Of a stretch of 64,000 nucleotides of DNA, positions 44,449 to 53,579 are shown one piece after another. Numbering within the stretch: position 1 is the first letter of the stretch; each line of letters starts with the position of its first letter. Under the pieces are notes generated by a model. It was not told the origin of the DNA. It made no database searches and saw only the letters and a program-made list of their open reading frames with translations. A program made the translations under genes and the position numbers. The DNA lies in NCBI GenBank assembly GCA_016713665.1, contig JADJOR010000001.1, forward strand, positions 558,001 to 622,000, written 5' to 3'. This DNA comes from Deltaproteobacteria bacterium (GTDB lineage: Bacteria; Myxococcota_A; UBA9160; UBA4427).

Positions 44449-46884
44449 CTAGAAGTTCAGGCCCGAGCCGAAGCCGCCGTCGAAGAGCTCGGTGTCGTCG
44501 TCGCCCAGGCCGAGGAAGCGGATCATGAGGCCCCCGCCGAAGCCGACCCGACGCTCCTGATAGAGCCCGACCCCGACGCCCCAGCATCGACACTTCGACA
44601 CGTACTCGATCATCCCGCGGTTTCGGATGAAGCCATCGTCGACCAGGGAGTAGACGGCGCGGTAGGTGAAGCGGATGCGGGCCGTGAGCTCGATCTTCGA
44701 GTTGAGGTCGATCTGGTTGAGGGCGCTATCACCCGTCTGGCTCGTCGAGGTGATGCCGCGGACGGTCTCGAAGAAGTCGGGCAGGCGCCGGATGTATCGA
44801 TAGCGGGCGGAGAGGTTCAGATTGCGCAGGAATGCGTCCTCGAACGGAACGCCCACCCCGAATTCGGCTTCGCCCTCCTTCACCGCCCGGGACTCGGGGT
44901 TGAAGGCGCCGCGAACACGCGCGGAAAAGGGCCCGAGACGCAGCAGCCGGCCGTCGGCATACAGGTTGCCTAGGCCGCCGTGCTGCTTGAAGTCCCAGTC
45001 GACCGCGGTCGTGAGGTCCGCGGCGAGCCGCGGCGCGGCGCGCGCCGCATCCCGCGTGAAGAAGCGCTGGGTCACACCGAGCACGAGCTGATTTGCGTCC
45101 CGGATCCGATCGGACGGATCGCGGGTCACGTTCTCCAGGGCGAGGGCCCGGAAGCGCGACTGAGCGACCTGGCCCTGGGGTATGAAGAGCGGATTGTGCT
45201 CCTGCCGACGGCCGCCCAGGTCCTCCGAGAGCCAGGCCCAGCCGAGGCGAGGCTCGATCACGTGGTGGACCGACCGCTCCTTCTGCAGGGCAAAGTCCCG
45301 GGCGAGGCGGCTTCGCAGCTCCGCCCGCGCCGTGACGAGACCACGCTCGGCGAAGTGTTGAGCATTGGTCTGGTAGAGCGCCTGGCTGTACCCGAGCTCG
45401 GGAGTCAGCTCGAACAGGCTCCCGATCCGGGTCGGACGCGCGAGGCGGGGATGCAGGATCATCCGCGTCCCGCGCTCGTCGAGGGGCTCGCCCGGCTGGT
45501 AGATCCCGTCGCCCTCGCCGTCCTCGCCGGGCGTCGCGTCGAAGCGGCCGTTGACGCCGAGATCGATGAAGCGACCGTTGTCGTGGAGGCGCAAGCCCGC
45601 CGGAATCGGCCCGGCGTCGGGCAGCGTCGGCCCGGCGACGGGGTCGCCCGAGAGCTCGGATTCGGGGGTGCGCAGTCCGGAGAAGTGGATCAGCTCGCTG
45701 TCGACCCGCGCTTCGATCCCGAGCGGACCGCGAGCCGTGCCCGGCTGGACGTCCCCCCGCACCTCGGCGAAGCGTTGCAGGAGGTACTCGTCGCGATCAT
45801 TGAAGGACGGGCCCTGGAGATCGTCCGCATAACGCATCCCCACCATGACCCCGATGCCGCCGCTGTCGCCGAAGCTGCGCGCCACGTTCGTCGTCGACTC
45901 GTTGAAACGGAACGTCTTGAAGCGCTGCATCTCGCGGAAATCGTCCGCATAGAGATTGTCCGACGCGAGCTTCAGATCCGTCTGCCAGCGCAGCTCCTGA
46001 GGGAGGAAATGGTCGTGCTCCCAGAGCAGCCCCCAGCGCTGGGGATTGAAGCTCGAGCGCGCCTGCTTCGTCTTGTCTTCGAGACCCGCCACGAAGAGCT
46101 TCCCTCCGGACTGCTCGCCGAAGACGTATTCGAGCTCGACGTCCTGCTTGAAGCCGCGATTGACGAAGTAGCGCGGCGTCGCCGTGATGTTGAGCTGCGG
46201 GATCGGCGCGAGGAAGACCGGCAGCCCGAAGCTCGCGCCGCCGCGGCCCCCGAACTGGAATTGCGGCAGCAGGAGCCCGCTCTCCCGCTCGCTCTTGATC
46301 GGCAGCAGCATCCACGGGATCCAGAGGACGGGAACACCCAGCACGTCGAAGGTCGAGTTCTTGAGCTGCCCGTAGCCGCCGAGCTCGACGTCGGCCCGGT
46401 CCGTCTCGATCTGCCACGGCAGCTTCTCGCCCGGCTCGCAGCGGCAGGTCGAAAAGACCGAATCCTCGACCGTGAACGTGTTCTTCCCGGTCCGGATCAT
46501 CTCCTTCGCGCGCAGCCGGAAGCCGTTGCTCCCCGAGTCGAAGGCGACCTGGTAGAGCGTGCCCTTCAACGTATCGATGTCGAAGACCATGAAGGCCGCG
46601 AGCAATCGATCGGCGCCGTCGACGAGCTCGACGTCGCCCTCGGCGACGCCGACGCCCGTCTTCTTGCTGTAGGCCACCCAACGGGCGACGAGGCTGCGTC
46701 CCGCCTGCAGGACGTGGACGTTCCCCTCGGCGACGTAGAGCTCGCGCTCGGCCTCGTAGGTGATGCGGTCGGCGGTGATCTCGAAGGGGTCGTCCATGTG
46801 CGAGCGGCCCTCCGCCGACGCGACGCAGACGCTGCCGCCGACGAGGATCCACACGATTGCGGTCAGGATGATCGCCCGCGGCAA
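44449..46884 (-). CDS. lptD: LPS-assembly outer membrane protein LptD
   Basis: The 811-residue protein has a signal peptide (IILTAIVWILVGGSVCVASA), an LptA/OstA-type domain (about 30-140: DPFEITADRITYEAERELYVAEGNVHVLQAG ... LKGTLYQ) and a large beta-barrel ending in Phe (GSGLNF), as outer membrane barrels do. It inserts lipopolysaccharide into the outer leaflet. Cysteine pairs CRC near residue 149 and CRC near 780 could form the inter-domain disulfides known in LptD, although the N-terminal Cys partner of E. coli is absent. The gene is apparently alone, with the Crp-like gene 74 nt upstream. Confidence 0.93.
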   Translation of the reverse strand: MPRAIILTAIVWILVGGSVCVASAEGRSHMDDPFEITADRITYEAERELYVAEGNVHVLQAGRSLVARWVAYSKKTGVGVAEGDVELVDGADRLLAAFMVFDIDTLKGTLYQVAFDSGSNGFRLRAKEMIRTGKNTFTVEDSVFSTCRCEPGEKLPWQIETDRADVELGGYGQLKNSTFDVLGVPVLWIPWMLLPIKSERESGLLLPQFQFGGRGGASFGLPVFLAPIPQLNITATPRYFVNRGFKQDVELEYVFGEQSGGKLFVAGLEDKTKQARSSFNPQRWGLLWEHDHFLPQELRWQTDLKLASDNLYADDFREMQRFKTFRFNESTTNVARSFGDSGGIGVMVGMRYADDLQGPSFNDRDEYLLQRFAEVRGDVQPGTARGPLGIEARVDSELIHFSGLRTPESELSGDPVAGPTLPDAGPIPAGLRLHDNGRFIDLGVNGRFDATPGEDGEGDGIYQPGEPLDERGTRMILHPRLARPTRIGSLFELTPELGYSQALYQTNAQHFAERGLVTARAELRSRLARDFALQKERSVHHVIEPRLGWAWLSEDLGGRRQEHNPLFIPQGQVAQSRFRALALENVTRDPSDRIRDANQLVLGVTQRFFTRDAARAAPRLAADLTTAVDWDFKQHGGLGNLYADGRLLRLGPFSARVRGAFNPESRAVKEGEAEFGVGVPFEDAFLRNLNLSARYRYIRRLPDFFETVRGITSTSQTGDSALNQIDLNSKIELTARIRFTYRAVYSLVDDGFIRNRGMIEYVSKCRCWGVGVGLYQERRVGFGGGLMIRFLGLGDDDTELFDGGFGSGLNF

Positions 46885-46958
46885 GGAGCCCCCATGCTTG
46901 CGGGGGGGACCCTACCTGAGGCCCGGGGTCGCGGCCAAACGAATCCGAGCGGGCGCGC

Positions 46959-47600
46959 TCAGCCAGGGACGGCGAAGCGGGTGAGCGCCGTCGAGAGCGC
47001 GTTGCAATCGGGGACCACGATCTCCTCGGCGGTGATCCGCACGAGCTTCTGATCCATCAGCTGATGGAGCGCCTGATGCGTCTCGTGCAGCGAGAGCTGG
47101 CAGCCCGCGGCGAGATCGCGCAGCGAGGTCCGCAGCCGCAGCTCGTCCTCGCAGTCCGCGACGTCGGCCTGGGCCGCGAGATACCGGATCAACGGGGCGA
47201 CGAGCTCGTCGAGCCCGAGCGCCGCGAGCCTCCGCTCCGCGGCGATCAGTCGCACCGCCAACCGTTGGATCATCCGGATCGCGATCTCCGGCTGCTCGAT
47301 GCACATCGCCTCGAGCGTCTCGGCGTCGAGCTCGAGCAGCGCCGTCGCACCGACCGCCACGGCCCGCGCCGAACGCGGCTCGCCGAGCACGACGCTCATC
47401 TCGCCGAAGAACTGCCCCGGACCGAGGCGCGCGACGACGCGCTTGCCCGCCCTGCCCTGGCGGCAGATCTCGACCTGCCCCGACTGGATGATGTAGAGGT
47501 GACTGCCCTCGTCGCCCTCCTCGAAGATGGTCTCGCCATCGACGAAGCTGCGCGCGAAGGTGCGCCGTACCTGGATCTGAGTCGATTCCCCGGCGTCCAG
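46959..47600 (-). CDS. Crp/Fnr-family regulator (non-ATG start)
   Basis: The frame encodes a cyclic-nucleotide-binding domain (RRTFARSFVDGETIFEEGDEGSHLYIIQSGQVEI, then GPGQFFGEMSVVLGEPRSARAVA with the phosphate Arg) and a C-terminal winged helix (LRTSLRDLAAGCQLSLHETHQALHQLMDQKLVRI). No ATG, GTG or TTG in any minus frame lies between the tlpA stop and the first strand. The best start is CTG 47600, seven nt after GGGGGA, giving 213 residues, normal for the family. The ligand may be cAMP or another nucleotide, or none. Starting at ATG 47399 would remove the front of the binding domain. Confidence 0.82.
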   Translation of the reverse strand: MDAGESTQIQVRRTFARSFVDGETIFEEGDEGSHLYIIQSGQVEICRQGRAGKRVVARLGPGQFFGEMSVVLGEPRSARAVAVGATALLELDAETLEAMCIEQPEIAIRMIQRLAVRLIAAERRLAALGLDELVAPLIRYLAAQADVADCEDELRLRTSLRDLAAGCQLSLHETHQALHQLMDQKLVRITAEEIVVPDCNALSTALTRFAVPG

Positions 47601-47700
47601 CGGTCGGTCCCCCGGCCGGCGCCCGGATGCGGGCGCGGCCTTCGGACGGTTTCGTCGGGGTCGATTGCGGACTTGAGGGTCCGGACCGGTCCGCCCGGGC

Positions 47701-48219
47701 TCAGGGAGCCGTCCTGGCGATCGCCTCGAGCTGCTCGCCGATCTCCTCGCGGGTCCAGACCCCGGTGTGGCGGGCGCGGATCCGGCCCTCCGGATCGATC
47801 ACGACCAGGGAGGGGAAGCCGAGGATGCCGTAGTGCATCGCGAGCTCCTGGTCGCCGAAGGCGATCGGGTAGCGGAAGCCGCGCTCCTCGACCCATTTCG
47901 CGACGGAGGCCGGCGGGTCGGTGTCGACGGAGACCCCGACGATCATGAGGCGCCCCTGGTCGCTCGACTCGCGCCAGAGCGCGTCGAGGATCGGCATCTG
48001 GACCTCGCAGGGGGCACACCAGGTCGCCCAGAAATCGAGGATCACCGTCCTGCCCCGAAGCTTCGCGAGCTCGACCTCGCCTCCCGCGAGCAGCGGCAGC
48101 GCGAACTCCGGCGCGGGACCGAGGGGCTCCGCAACGGTCGATTCGCGCGGGTCGCAGCCGAGCGGACCGAACACGAGCAGTCCGAGCAGAGCGAAGGCGG
48201 CCACGCGCGCGCTTCTCAC
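47701..48219 (-). CDS. TlpA-like thioredoxin lipoprotein
   Basis: The 172-residue protein starts GTG 48219, overlapping the ccdA stop. A lipoprotein signal ends VFGPLGC. The thioredoxin fold has ILDFWATWCAPCEVQMPILDAL with the WCxPC redox pair, VSVDTDPPAS and the cis-Pro in GFPSLVVIDPEG. It is a periplasmic reductase for cytochrome c maturation or cell-envelope thiols, supplied with electrons by CcdA. Co-transcription with ccdA supports this. Confidence 0.93.
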   Translation of the reverse strand: MRSARVAAFALLGLLVFGPLGCDPRESTVAEPLGPAPEFALPLLAGGEVELAKLRGRTVILDFWATWCAPCEVQMPILDALWRESSDQGRLMIVGVSVDTDPPASVAKWVEERGFRYPIAFGDQELAMHYGILGFPSLVVIDPEGRIRARHTGVWTREEIGEQLEAIARTAP

Positions 48220-49106
48220 TGGAGCCAATCCTCGGCGCGGACCACGAGCTCCGCGAGGAACACGAAGTGGCCGTTGAACCAGGCGAGCTGATTCGTGACG
48301 AGCAGGATGCCCACGCCCATCAACAGGACGCCGGACCCGATCTCGAGCGCCCGGAAATGACGCTTGATGCGTTGGAATGCGCCGAAGAACGCATCGAGGC
48401 TGTAGCCCGCCACGAGGAAGGGCACCCCGAGCCCCGCCGAGTAGACGGCGAGCAGCGTGATTCCTTCGAAGACCGTCTCGCGGCTCCCGGCCAGGGTCAG
48501 CACCGTCCCGAGGATGGGTCCGATGCACGGCGACCAGCCGAAGCCGAAGCCGGCGCCGACGAGGAACGCACCACCGAAGCCCGGCGCCCCCTGGATCTCG
48601 AAGCGTCGATCACGCAACAGCCACGAGAGCCGCAGGAACCCCGCCATGTGCAGTCCGAACACGATGATCACGATCCCCGCCAGCTGGGCCATGCCGAGCT
48701 CGAAGCCGAAGATCTCGACGTGCCAGGTCCGCAGCACACGGCCGAGCGCGAAAGCCGTCGCGCCCAGCACGATGAAGACGATCGAGAAGCCGCTCACGAA
48801 GCCGAGGCAGGCCTCCATCACCCGGATGCGCTGCGCCCGGCGCGCGCGGCGCTCGGCCTCGGTCGGCTCCGCTCCGGCCGCCACCGCCGCGGCGCCGTTC
48901 GGCGGCGTATTCGGCGACGGGTCGCCTTTCGTGACGTCCTTCGGCGCGAGGTCGCTCTTCGAAGGATCCTGTCTCGAGAGATCATGGACGGAGATGCCCG
49001 AGATCAGCGAGAGATAGGCCGGCATCAGCGGCAGGACGCAGGGCGACAGGACCGAGATCAGGCCCGAGGCGAAGGCGATCGGAATCTGCGGCAGGAAGTC
49101 CGACAT
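48216..49106 (-). CDS. ccdA: CcdA/DsbD-type thiol-disulfide transmembrane protein
   Basis: The 296-residue membrane protein has six predicted helices. The redox Cys lie in SGLISVLSPCVLPLMPAYL (helix 1) and GFGFGWSPCIGPILG (helix 4), as in CcdA. It carries electrons across the inner membrane from thioredoxin to TlpA. Unusual is a charged loop of about 50 residues after helix 1 (SRQDPSKSDLAPKDVTKG...AERRARRAQRIRV), longer than in typical CcdA. Confidence 0.93.
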   Translation of the reverse strand: MSDFLPQIPIAFASGLISVLSPCVLPLMPAYLSLISGISVHDLSRQDPSKSDLAPKDVTKGDPSPNTPPNGAAAVAAGAEPTEAERRARRAQRIRVMEACLGFVSGFSIVFIVLGATAFALGRVLRTWHVEIFGFELGMAQLAGIVIIVFGLHMAGFLRLSWLLRDRRFEIQGAPGFGGAFLVGAGFGFGWSPCIGPILGTVLTLAGSRETVFEGITLLAVYSAGLGVPFLVAGYSLDAFFGAFQRIKRHFRALEIGSGVLLMGVGILLVTNQLAWFNGHFVFLAELVVRAEDWLQ

Positions 49107-49197
49107 CAGGGAGGCTCAGGGTGCCTTGTCGCCGGGCGGGTTGCCAGCGAAGGCGACCCTGCCCCGCTCGCCGCGCTCGGCTCGTTCACGAGCAGAA

Positions 49198-49232
49198 CGG
49201 GCGAGGCGATGCCTGCGGCACCACCTCGCCCG
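49198..49232. terminator. Candidate stem-loop between ccdA and the next upstream gene
   Basis: Nine-base arms CGGGCGAGG and CCTCGCCCG enclose a 17-nt loop. It lies after the stop (49276) of the minus-strand membrane protein gene and before ccdA. No T-run is present, so termination is uncertain. Confidence 0.4.
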
Positions 49233-49275
49233 CTTCGATCCCAGGCCGGGATCGGGACGGATCCCGAACGCCGAC

Positions 49276-49818
49276 CTACCAGCCGCTGTCGCCGTACGCG
49301 TCTTCGGAGTAGGCATCGGCGACCGGTGCGCCCGCGACGGGCCCCGAGGCGACGGCCTTCGGTTGCTCGACCGGCATGACCGACGGATCGCGCCCGATGA
49401 AGACCAGCGGCTCTTCACCGCGGAGGATCTCCGGCGTGATCACGTAGGTCCCGCGCAGGGATCGCACGTAGACCTTGTCGGCCACGTCCGTGTCGCCCGC
49501 CGTGAAGACCCACGCGAGCGAGCCGATCACCAGGCCGCCCACGGCGTAGACCAGCTTGACCGGGCTGTAGAACAGCGAGCTCAACGCCGCTGCCGCACCC
49601 ATGCCCGATTCCTTGCTGACTTCCTTCGTGTGGTCCCCGGCGAGCGCCACCGAAGGCGAAGCCAGCAGACAGGCGGTCAGCCCGACGGCGAGCAGTCTCC
49701 GGAGGGCCAGGCCATTCTCGAAAAGCGGCGAGCGACCCAATCGCGGCGAGGAGCCGGACTGCGGACGAACGCCCATACCCTTCGGGCCGAAGCCCGAGCT
49801 CGAATCGATCTGCATCAT
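49276..49818 (-). CDS. Conserved membrane protein, unknown
   Basis: From the ATG pair 49818/49815 the product is about 180 residues. A signal-like helix (LLAVGLTACLLASPSVALA) is followed by a second hydrophobic stretch (FYSPVKLVYAVGGLVIGSLAWVFTAG), then SLRGTYVITPEILRGEEPLVFIG and a disordered tail with an acidic end. The segment YSPVK...G and RGTYVxTPxxLRGEEP recurs in small hypothetical proteins I recall from deltaproteobacteria. Function unknown; envelope location is likely. Confidence 0.65.
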   Translation of the reverse strand: MMQIDSSSGFGPKGMGVRPQSGSSPRLGRSPLFENGLALRRLLAVGLTACLLASPSVALAGDHTKEVSKESGMGAAAALSSLFYSPVKLVYAVGGLVIGSLAWVFTAGDTDVADKVYVRSLRGTYVITPEILRGEEPLVFIGRDPSVMPVEQPKAVASGPVAGAPVADAYSEDAYGDSGW

Positions 49819-50001
49819 GATCTGTCCAACCTCTCTCTGCTCGTGGCACGAACCCGCCCCCCGGCCGAAGGCCGGTCGACGGCGACCCGAGCAGGTCATG
49901 CAGGCTCGGAGTGGACCCCGAACCCGCCTCTCACGTTCCCCCGCGCGGGAGTGTGGCCCATCTTGTGACGGCGGCAAGGGAAGATCCCCGCGGAACCGGG
50001 A

Positions 50002-50451
50002 TCACAGACCCTCTTCTGTGTCGAGCAGGATCGTGACGGGTCCATCGTTGACGAGGGCGACCTGCATGGCGGCCCCGAAGCGGCCGGTGACGACGGGCAC
50101 ACCGGCGGCCGATACGGCCGCGACCACCGCGTCGAAGAGCGGCAGCGCCCGGTCCGGGGGCGCAGCCTCCCCGAACGAGGGCCGACGGCCTTTGCGGGCA
50201 TCGCCGTAGAGGGTGAACTGGGAGACGAGCCCGATCGTTCCCCCGACGTCGACGACGGAGCGATCGAAGCGTCCGGCCTCGTCGGAGAAGATGCGCAGAC
50301 CGACGAGCTTGCGGGCGAGCTGTGCGGCCTCGGCCGGGCCGTCCTGCTGCCCGACCCCGACCAGGACGAGCAGGCCGTGGGCCATGCGCGCGATGCAGAC
50401 GCCCTCCACCTCGACGCTCGCTTCGCGGACCCGCTGCACGACGGCGCGCAT
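50002..50451 (-). CDS. dtd: D-aminoacyl-tRNA deacylase
   Basis: The 149-residue protein starts MRAVVQRVREASVEV and has both DTD signatures, SQFTLYG and NDGPVTILLDT (usual form NxGP[VF]T, with the cis Gly-Pro that excludes L-aminoacyl groups). It hydrolyses D-amino acids and glycine from mischarged tRNA. It lies 6 nt after dcd on the same strand. Confidence 0.95.
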   Translation of the reverse strand: MRAVVQRVREASVEVEGVCIARMAHGLLVLVGVGQQDGPAEAAQLARKLVGLRIFSDEAGRFDRSVVDVGGTIGLVSQFTLYGDARKGRRPSFGEAAPPDRALPLFDAVVAAVSAAGVPVVTGRFGAAMQVALVNDGPVTILLDTEEGL

Positions 50452-50457
50452 GCCGCG

Positions 50458-50970
50458 CTAGATCTCCCGTTGATTGCGGAAGCGGCCGGCGTAGGTCGCA
50501 CGGCCTTCGGTGCGCATCAGGACGATCTGACAGATCCGAACGCCCGGCACGATCTCGAGGGCGCGGCTCGAGACGTTGCTCATCTCGAGGACCTGGCGAT
50601 TCGAGACCCCGGGCTGCACGAACGCGGACGTCACGTGGATCATGAGACCGAGGCGGGCAAAGCGGCTCCGGCCCTCGAGAAAGCCGCAGAGGTCCTCGGG
50701 GAGCGTGATGGTCTCGGCCGTGATGCCGTGGATCGTGACGCCCGGGTCGAGGCGATAGGGGCGGTCGAGGGCGAGGACGCGGGTATGGTCGCGATAGTCG
50801 GTGTCGTCCTCGACCCGGATCGGCTCCGGGGCGTTCTCGATCGCGCGGATCTCGCGGCCGAGGGTCAGGTCGATCGAGGCGACGCCGACCTGGCTGCGAT
50901 CGAAGGGGTCGATGCGCACGCGACCTTCGTCGATCTCGTGCAGGATGCGTTCACGGGTGAGCACGCTCAT
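50458..50970 (-). CDS. dcd: dCTP deaminase
   Basis: The 170-residue enzyme starts MSVLTRERILHEIDEGRVRIDPFDRSQVG. It has VASIDLTLG, FLEGRSRFARLGLMIHVTSAFVQPG and LEMSN with the catalytic Glu, the Dcd/dUTPase fold. It deaminates dCTP to dUTP (or dUMP in bifunctional forms) for thymidylate synthesis. The stretch after QPG (VSNRQV) lacks the usual Gly, so the variant type is unclear. It is divergent from the glycerophosphodiesterase at 50996. Confidence 0.88.
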   Translation of the reverse strand: MSVLTRERILHEIDEGRVRIDPFDRSQVGVASIDLTLGREIRAIENAPEPIRVEDDTDYRDHTRVLALDRPYRLDPGVTIHGITAETITLPEDLCGFLEGRSRFARLGLMIHVTSAFVQPGVSNRQVLEMSNVSSRALEIVPGVRICQIVLMRTEGRATYAGRFRNQREI

Positions 50971-50995
50971 GGGGCGCGCATGATACCCTGCGCGC

Positions 50996-51802
50996 ATGCG
51001 GCATCCATTCTTCGCGCTCGCCCATCCGATCGTGATCGGCCATCGGGGCGCGGGCGGGGAATTCCCGGAGAACACCCTCCCCTCCTTCGAGGCGGCCCTC
51101 GAGCAGGGCGCGACGATCCTCGAGAGCGACGTGCATCTGTCGCGCGACGGCGTCCCGATCCTGCTCCACGATCCGAGCCTCGAACGGCTCTGCGGCGTGC
51201 CCGACGACGCCGCCGCGCGGAGCTGGGCCGAGATCGCGCAGCTCGACGCCGGGGCCGGCTTCCTCGCCGCCGACGGCAGTCGCCCCTTCGCCGGGCGCGG
51301 GATCCGGATCGCGAGCCTCGAGCAGGCCTTCGAGCGTTTCCCCGAGGCTCGCTTCAACCTCGAGATCAAGTGCGCGGGGCCCGAAGTCCTGCGCGAGACG
51401 TTGCGCCTGGTCGAGCGCCATGGCCGCGCCGACCGCACGCTGCTCACCGCCGGCGAGGACCCGATCATGGCCGACCTGCGGCGGGCGGTCGCCGCAGCGA
51501 GGGTGGCCCCGGCGCTCGGGGCGAGCCTCGCCGACGTGCTCGCCGTGATCGCGAGCGCGCTCTCGGGGCAGCCGATGCCGCGCGACGTGATGGCGCTCCA
51601 GATCCCCGCGACCTTCGCTGGGCGGCCGCTCGCGACCCGCGCGCTCGTCGACCACGCCCATGCCCACGACCTCGAGGTCCACGTCTGGACCATCAACGAC
51701 CTCACCGAGATCGAAGCCCTGCTCGCCCTCGGCGTGGACGGCATCGTCACCGACTTCCCGGGACGCATGGCCCGCTGGCTCGCCGATGGCCCCGGCCGAT
51801 AG
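50996..51802 (+). CDS. ugpQ: Glycerophosphodiester phosphodiesterase
   Basis: The 268-residue barrel has the GDPD residues in place: IGHRGAGGEFPENTLPSFEAAL (first His, Arg and Glu), ILESDVHLSRDGVPILLHDPSLER (Glu, Asp, His), FNLEIK and HVWTINDLTEIEALLALGVDGIVTDFPG. It cleaves glycerophosphodiesters to glycerol-3-phosphate and an alcohol. No signal peptide, so cytoplasmic. The methyltransferase gene overlaps its last 17 nt. Confidence 0.94.
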   Translation: MRHPFFALAHPIVIGHRGAGGEFPENTLPSFEAALEQGATILESDVHLSRDGVPILLHDPSLERLCGVPDDAAARSWAEIAQLDAGAGFLAADGSRPFAGRGIRIASLEQAFERFPEARFNLEIKCAGPEVLRETLRLVERHGRADRTLLTAGEDPIMADLRRAVAAARVAPALGASLADVLAVIASALSGQPMPRDVMALQIPATFAGRPLATRALVDHAHAHDLEVHVWTINDLTEIEALLALGVDGIVTDFPGRMARWLADGPGR

Positions 51803-52391
51803 CGCGCCCCTCGATCCGGTCTCGGCCTTCTTCCGTCGCGAAGAGCGGGCGCTCGTCGCCGCGGCCTCGGGTGGCCGCGTCCTCGACCTCGCCTGCGGCC
51901 GCGGCCGCCACGCCCTCGCGGCGGCCGCCCTCGGCCTCGACGTGCTCGCCGTCGATCGGAACGCGGCGCAGCTCGCCGAGCTCGCAGAGCGCGCCGAGCG
52001 GCTCCGACGCGCGCCCCCGCGCGGCGATCGCCCGAATCGCTTCGGTCGCGTCGAGGTCGCGTGCGTCGATCTCGAGACTGGGGCGGATCCGAGCCTGCCG
52101 GGCGCGCCCTTCGCCGCGGTGCTCGTCTTCCGATACCTCCACCGACCGCTCGCCCCCTCGATCGAGGGCTGGCTCGCGCCGGGCGGGCTGCTCCTCTACG
52201 AGACCTTCACGACCGAGCAACGCGGCCTCGGCTGGGGCCCCACCCGCGACGCCTTCCTGCTCCGTCCCGGCGAGCTGCCGACGCTCTTCCCCGGGCTGAT
52301 CGTCGAAGCCTGCGAGGAAGGTCCGACCGGCGAAGAGAGTCCCGCGTTCACCGCCCGACTGCGCGCACGCAAGCCGACCGCCTTGCGCTGA
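51786..52391 (+). CDS. SAM-dependent methyltransferase (TehB/class I type)
   Basis: The 201-residue protein has motif I VLDLACGRGRHALAAAALGLDVLAVDRN, then VACVDLETG, FAAVLVFRYLHRPLAPSIEGWLAPGGLLLYETFT, a class I methyltransferase fold. The early PVSAFFRREERALV and LLYETFTTEQRGLGWGP resemble the TehB-like group that methylates small molecules or thiol compounds. The substrate is unknown. ATG 51786 overlaps the ugpQ end by 17 nt, so the two are translationally coupled. Confidence 0.9.
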   Translation: MAPADSAPLDPVSAFFRREERALVAAASGGRVLDLACGRGRHALAAAALGLDVLAVDRNAAQLAELAERAERLRRAPPRGDRPNRFGRVEVACVDLETGADPSLPGAPFAAVLVFRYLHRPLAPSIEGWLAPGGLLLYETFTTEQRGLGWGPTRDAFLLRPGELPTLFPGLIVEACEEGPTGEESPAFTARLRARKPTALR

Positions 52392-52427
52392 AGGCTCAGC
52401 ACTGAACGAGATCGGTCCGCGCACGGA

Positions 52428-53579
52428 TCAATCGGCGCTTCCCACGCCCTCGATGCGCGCGAGCGCCCAGCGTGCGTGCTCTCGCAGGATCGGCTCGTCG
52501 CTCTCGAGGTGGCGCTCGACGGCGCTCCGCAGCGCCGGATCCGCGGCGTTGCCCGCCGCGACGAGGGCGTTGCGCAGGAGCCCGACGCGCCGCGTGCGGC
52601 GCAGCGCCGTCGCCTTCGTCGCCTCGGCGAACCGGTCCTCGTCGAGGGAGAGCAGCCAGGCGAGGGGCGGCGCCCGCCACGCGTCGCGCGGTGCGAGTCG
52701 TGCGCGCAGGCCGAGGGGATCGGCGAGGGGCCGGCGCGGGCGGCTGCGATTCCACGGACAGACCGTCTGGCATTCGTCGCAGCCGAAGACCCGATCGCCT
52801 TGCGCGGCGCGCAGCGGCTCAGGGATCGGGCCCCGCAGCTCGATCGTCGTGTACGAGAGACAGCGGGTCGCATCGAGCACATAGGGCTCCGGGAAGGCCG
52901 CGGTCGGACACGCGTCGAGGCAGGCGCGACAGCTGCCGCAATGGTCCGCGACGGGCGGATCGACCGTGAGCTCGAGGTCGCAGAGGATCGAGCCGAGCAT
53001 CACGTGGGAGCCCAGCTCGGGGTGGATCAGGCAGGTGTTCTTCGCGATCCAGCCGAGGCCCGCGGCCTCGGCGACGGCCTTTTCGGGGACGGGGCCGGTA
53101 TCGACCCAGCTTCGGGATTCGATCGGGTGCGCCACGAGGATCGGGAGCGCGGCCTCGAGCGCCCGGATCCGATCGAGCAGGACGTCGTGGTAGTCGTCCC
53201 CGCCCGCATAACGGGCGACCCGTCCGATCGCGTGCGATGGGCCCGCCAGCGCGCCGCCCTTGACCCCCGGGTCCGCAGCCGACATCGCCTCGGCGACCGA
53301 GTCCTCCGCCGGCGCTCGAGCCGGCTCCATCGCCGGCAGCGCGAGCACCCCGACGATCCAGCTGCGCGCCCCTGGAAGAATGCGGCGCGGATCGATCCGC
53401 TCCTCGGCGCGGCGCTCGAGGTAGTGCATCTCGCCGCCAAAGCCGCGGTCGAGCCATTCGCGCAGGAAGCGCGTGCGCGCCGTCGGCAGGGCACGCGCGA
53501 AGCCGACGGCGTCGAGCCCCAGCGCGAGCCCGACCTCGCGGATGCGCGCCTCGAGGGCCCCGACCTCGACCTCGCTCAC
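52428..53579 (-). CDS. queG: Epoxyqueuosine reductase
   Basis: The 383-residue protein starts GTG 53579, overlapping the exosortase stop. The N-terminal cobalamin-binding half has VGFARALP and FGGEMHYLERR. The ferredoxin half has CGSCRACLDACPTAAF, CLSYTTIELRGPIPEPLR and CDECQTVCPWN, giving two 4Fe-4S clusters. HEAT-like helices close the protein (RNALVAAGN ... LREHARWALARIEG). It reduces epoxyqueuosine to queuosine in tRNA. An insertion (about residues 95-130) is Ala-rich and not typical of QueG. Confidence 0.94.
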   Translation of the reverse strand: MSEVEVGALEARIREVGLALGLDAVGFARALPTARTRFLREWLDRGFGGEMHYLERRAEERIDPRRILPGARSWIVGVLALPAMEPARAPAEDSVAEAMSAADPGVKGGALAGPSHAIGRVARYAGGDDYHDVLLDRIRALEAALPILVAHPIESRSWVDTGPVPEKAVAEAAGLGWIAKNTCLIHPELGSHVMLGSILCDLELTVDPPVADHCGSCRACLDACPTAAFPEPYVLDATRCLSYTTIELRGPIPEPLRAAQGDRVFGCDECQTVCPWNRSRPRRPLADPLGLRARLAPRDAWRAPPLAWLLSLDEDRFAEATKATALRRTRRVGLLRNALVAAGNAADPALRSAVERHLESDEPILREHARWALARIEGVGSAD

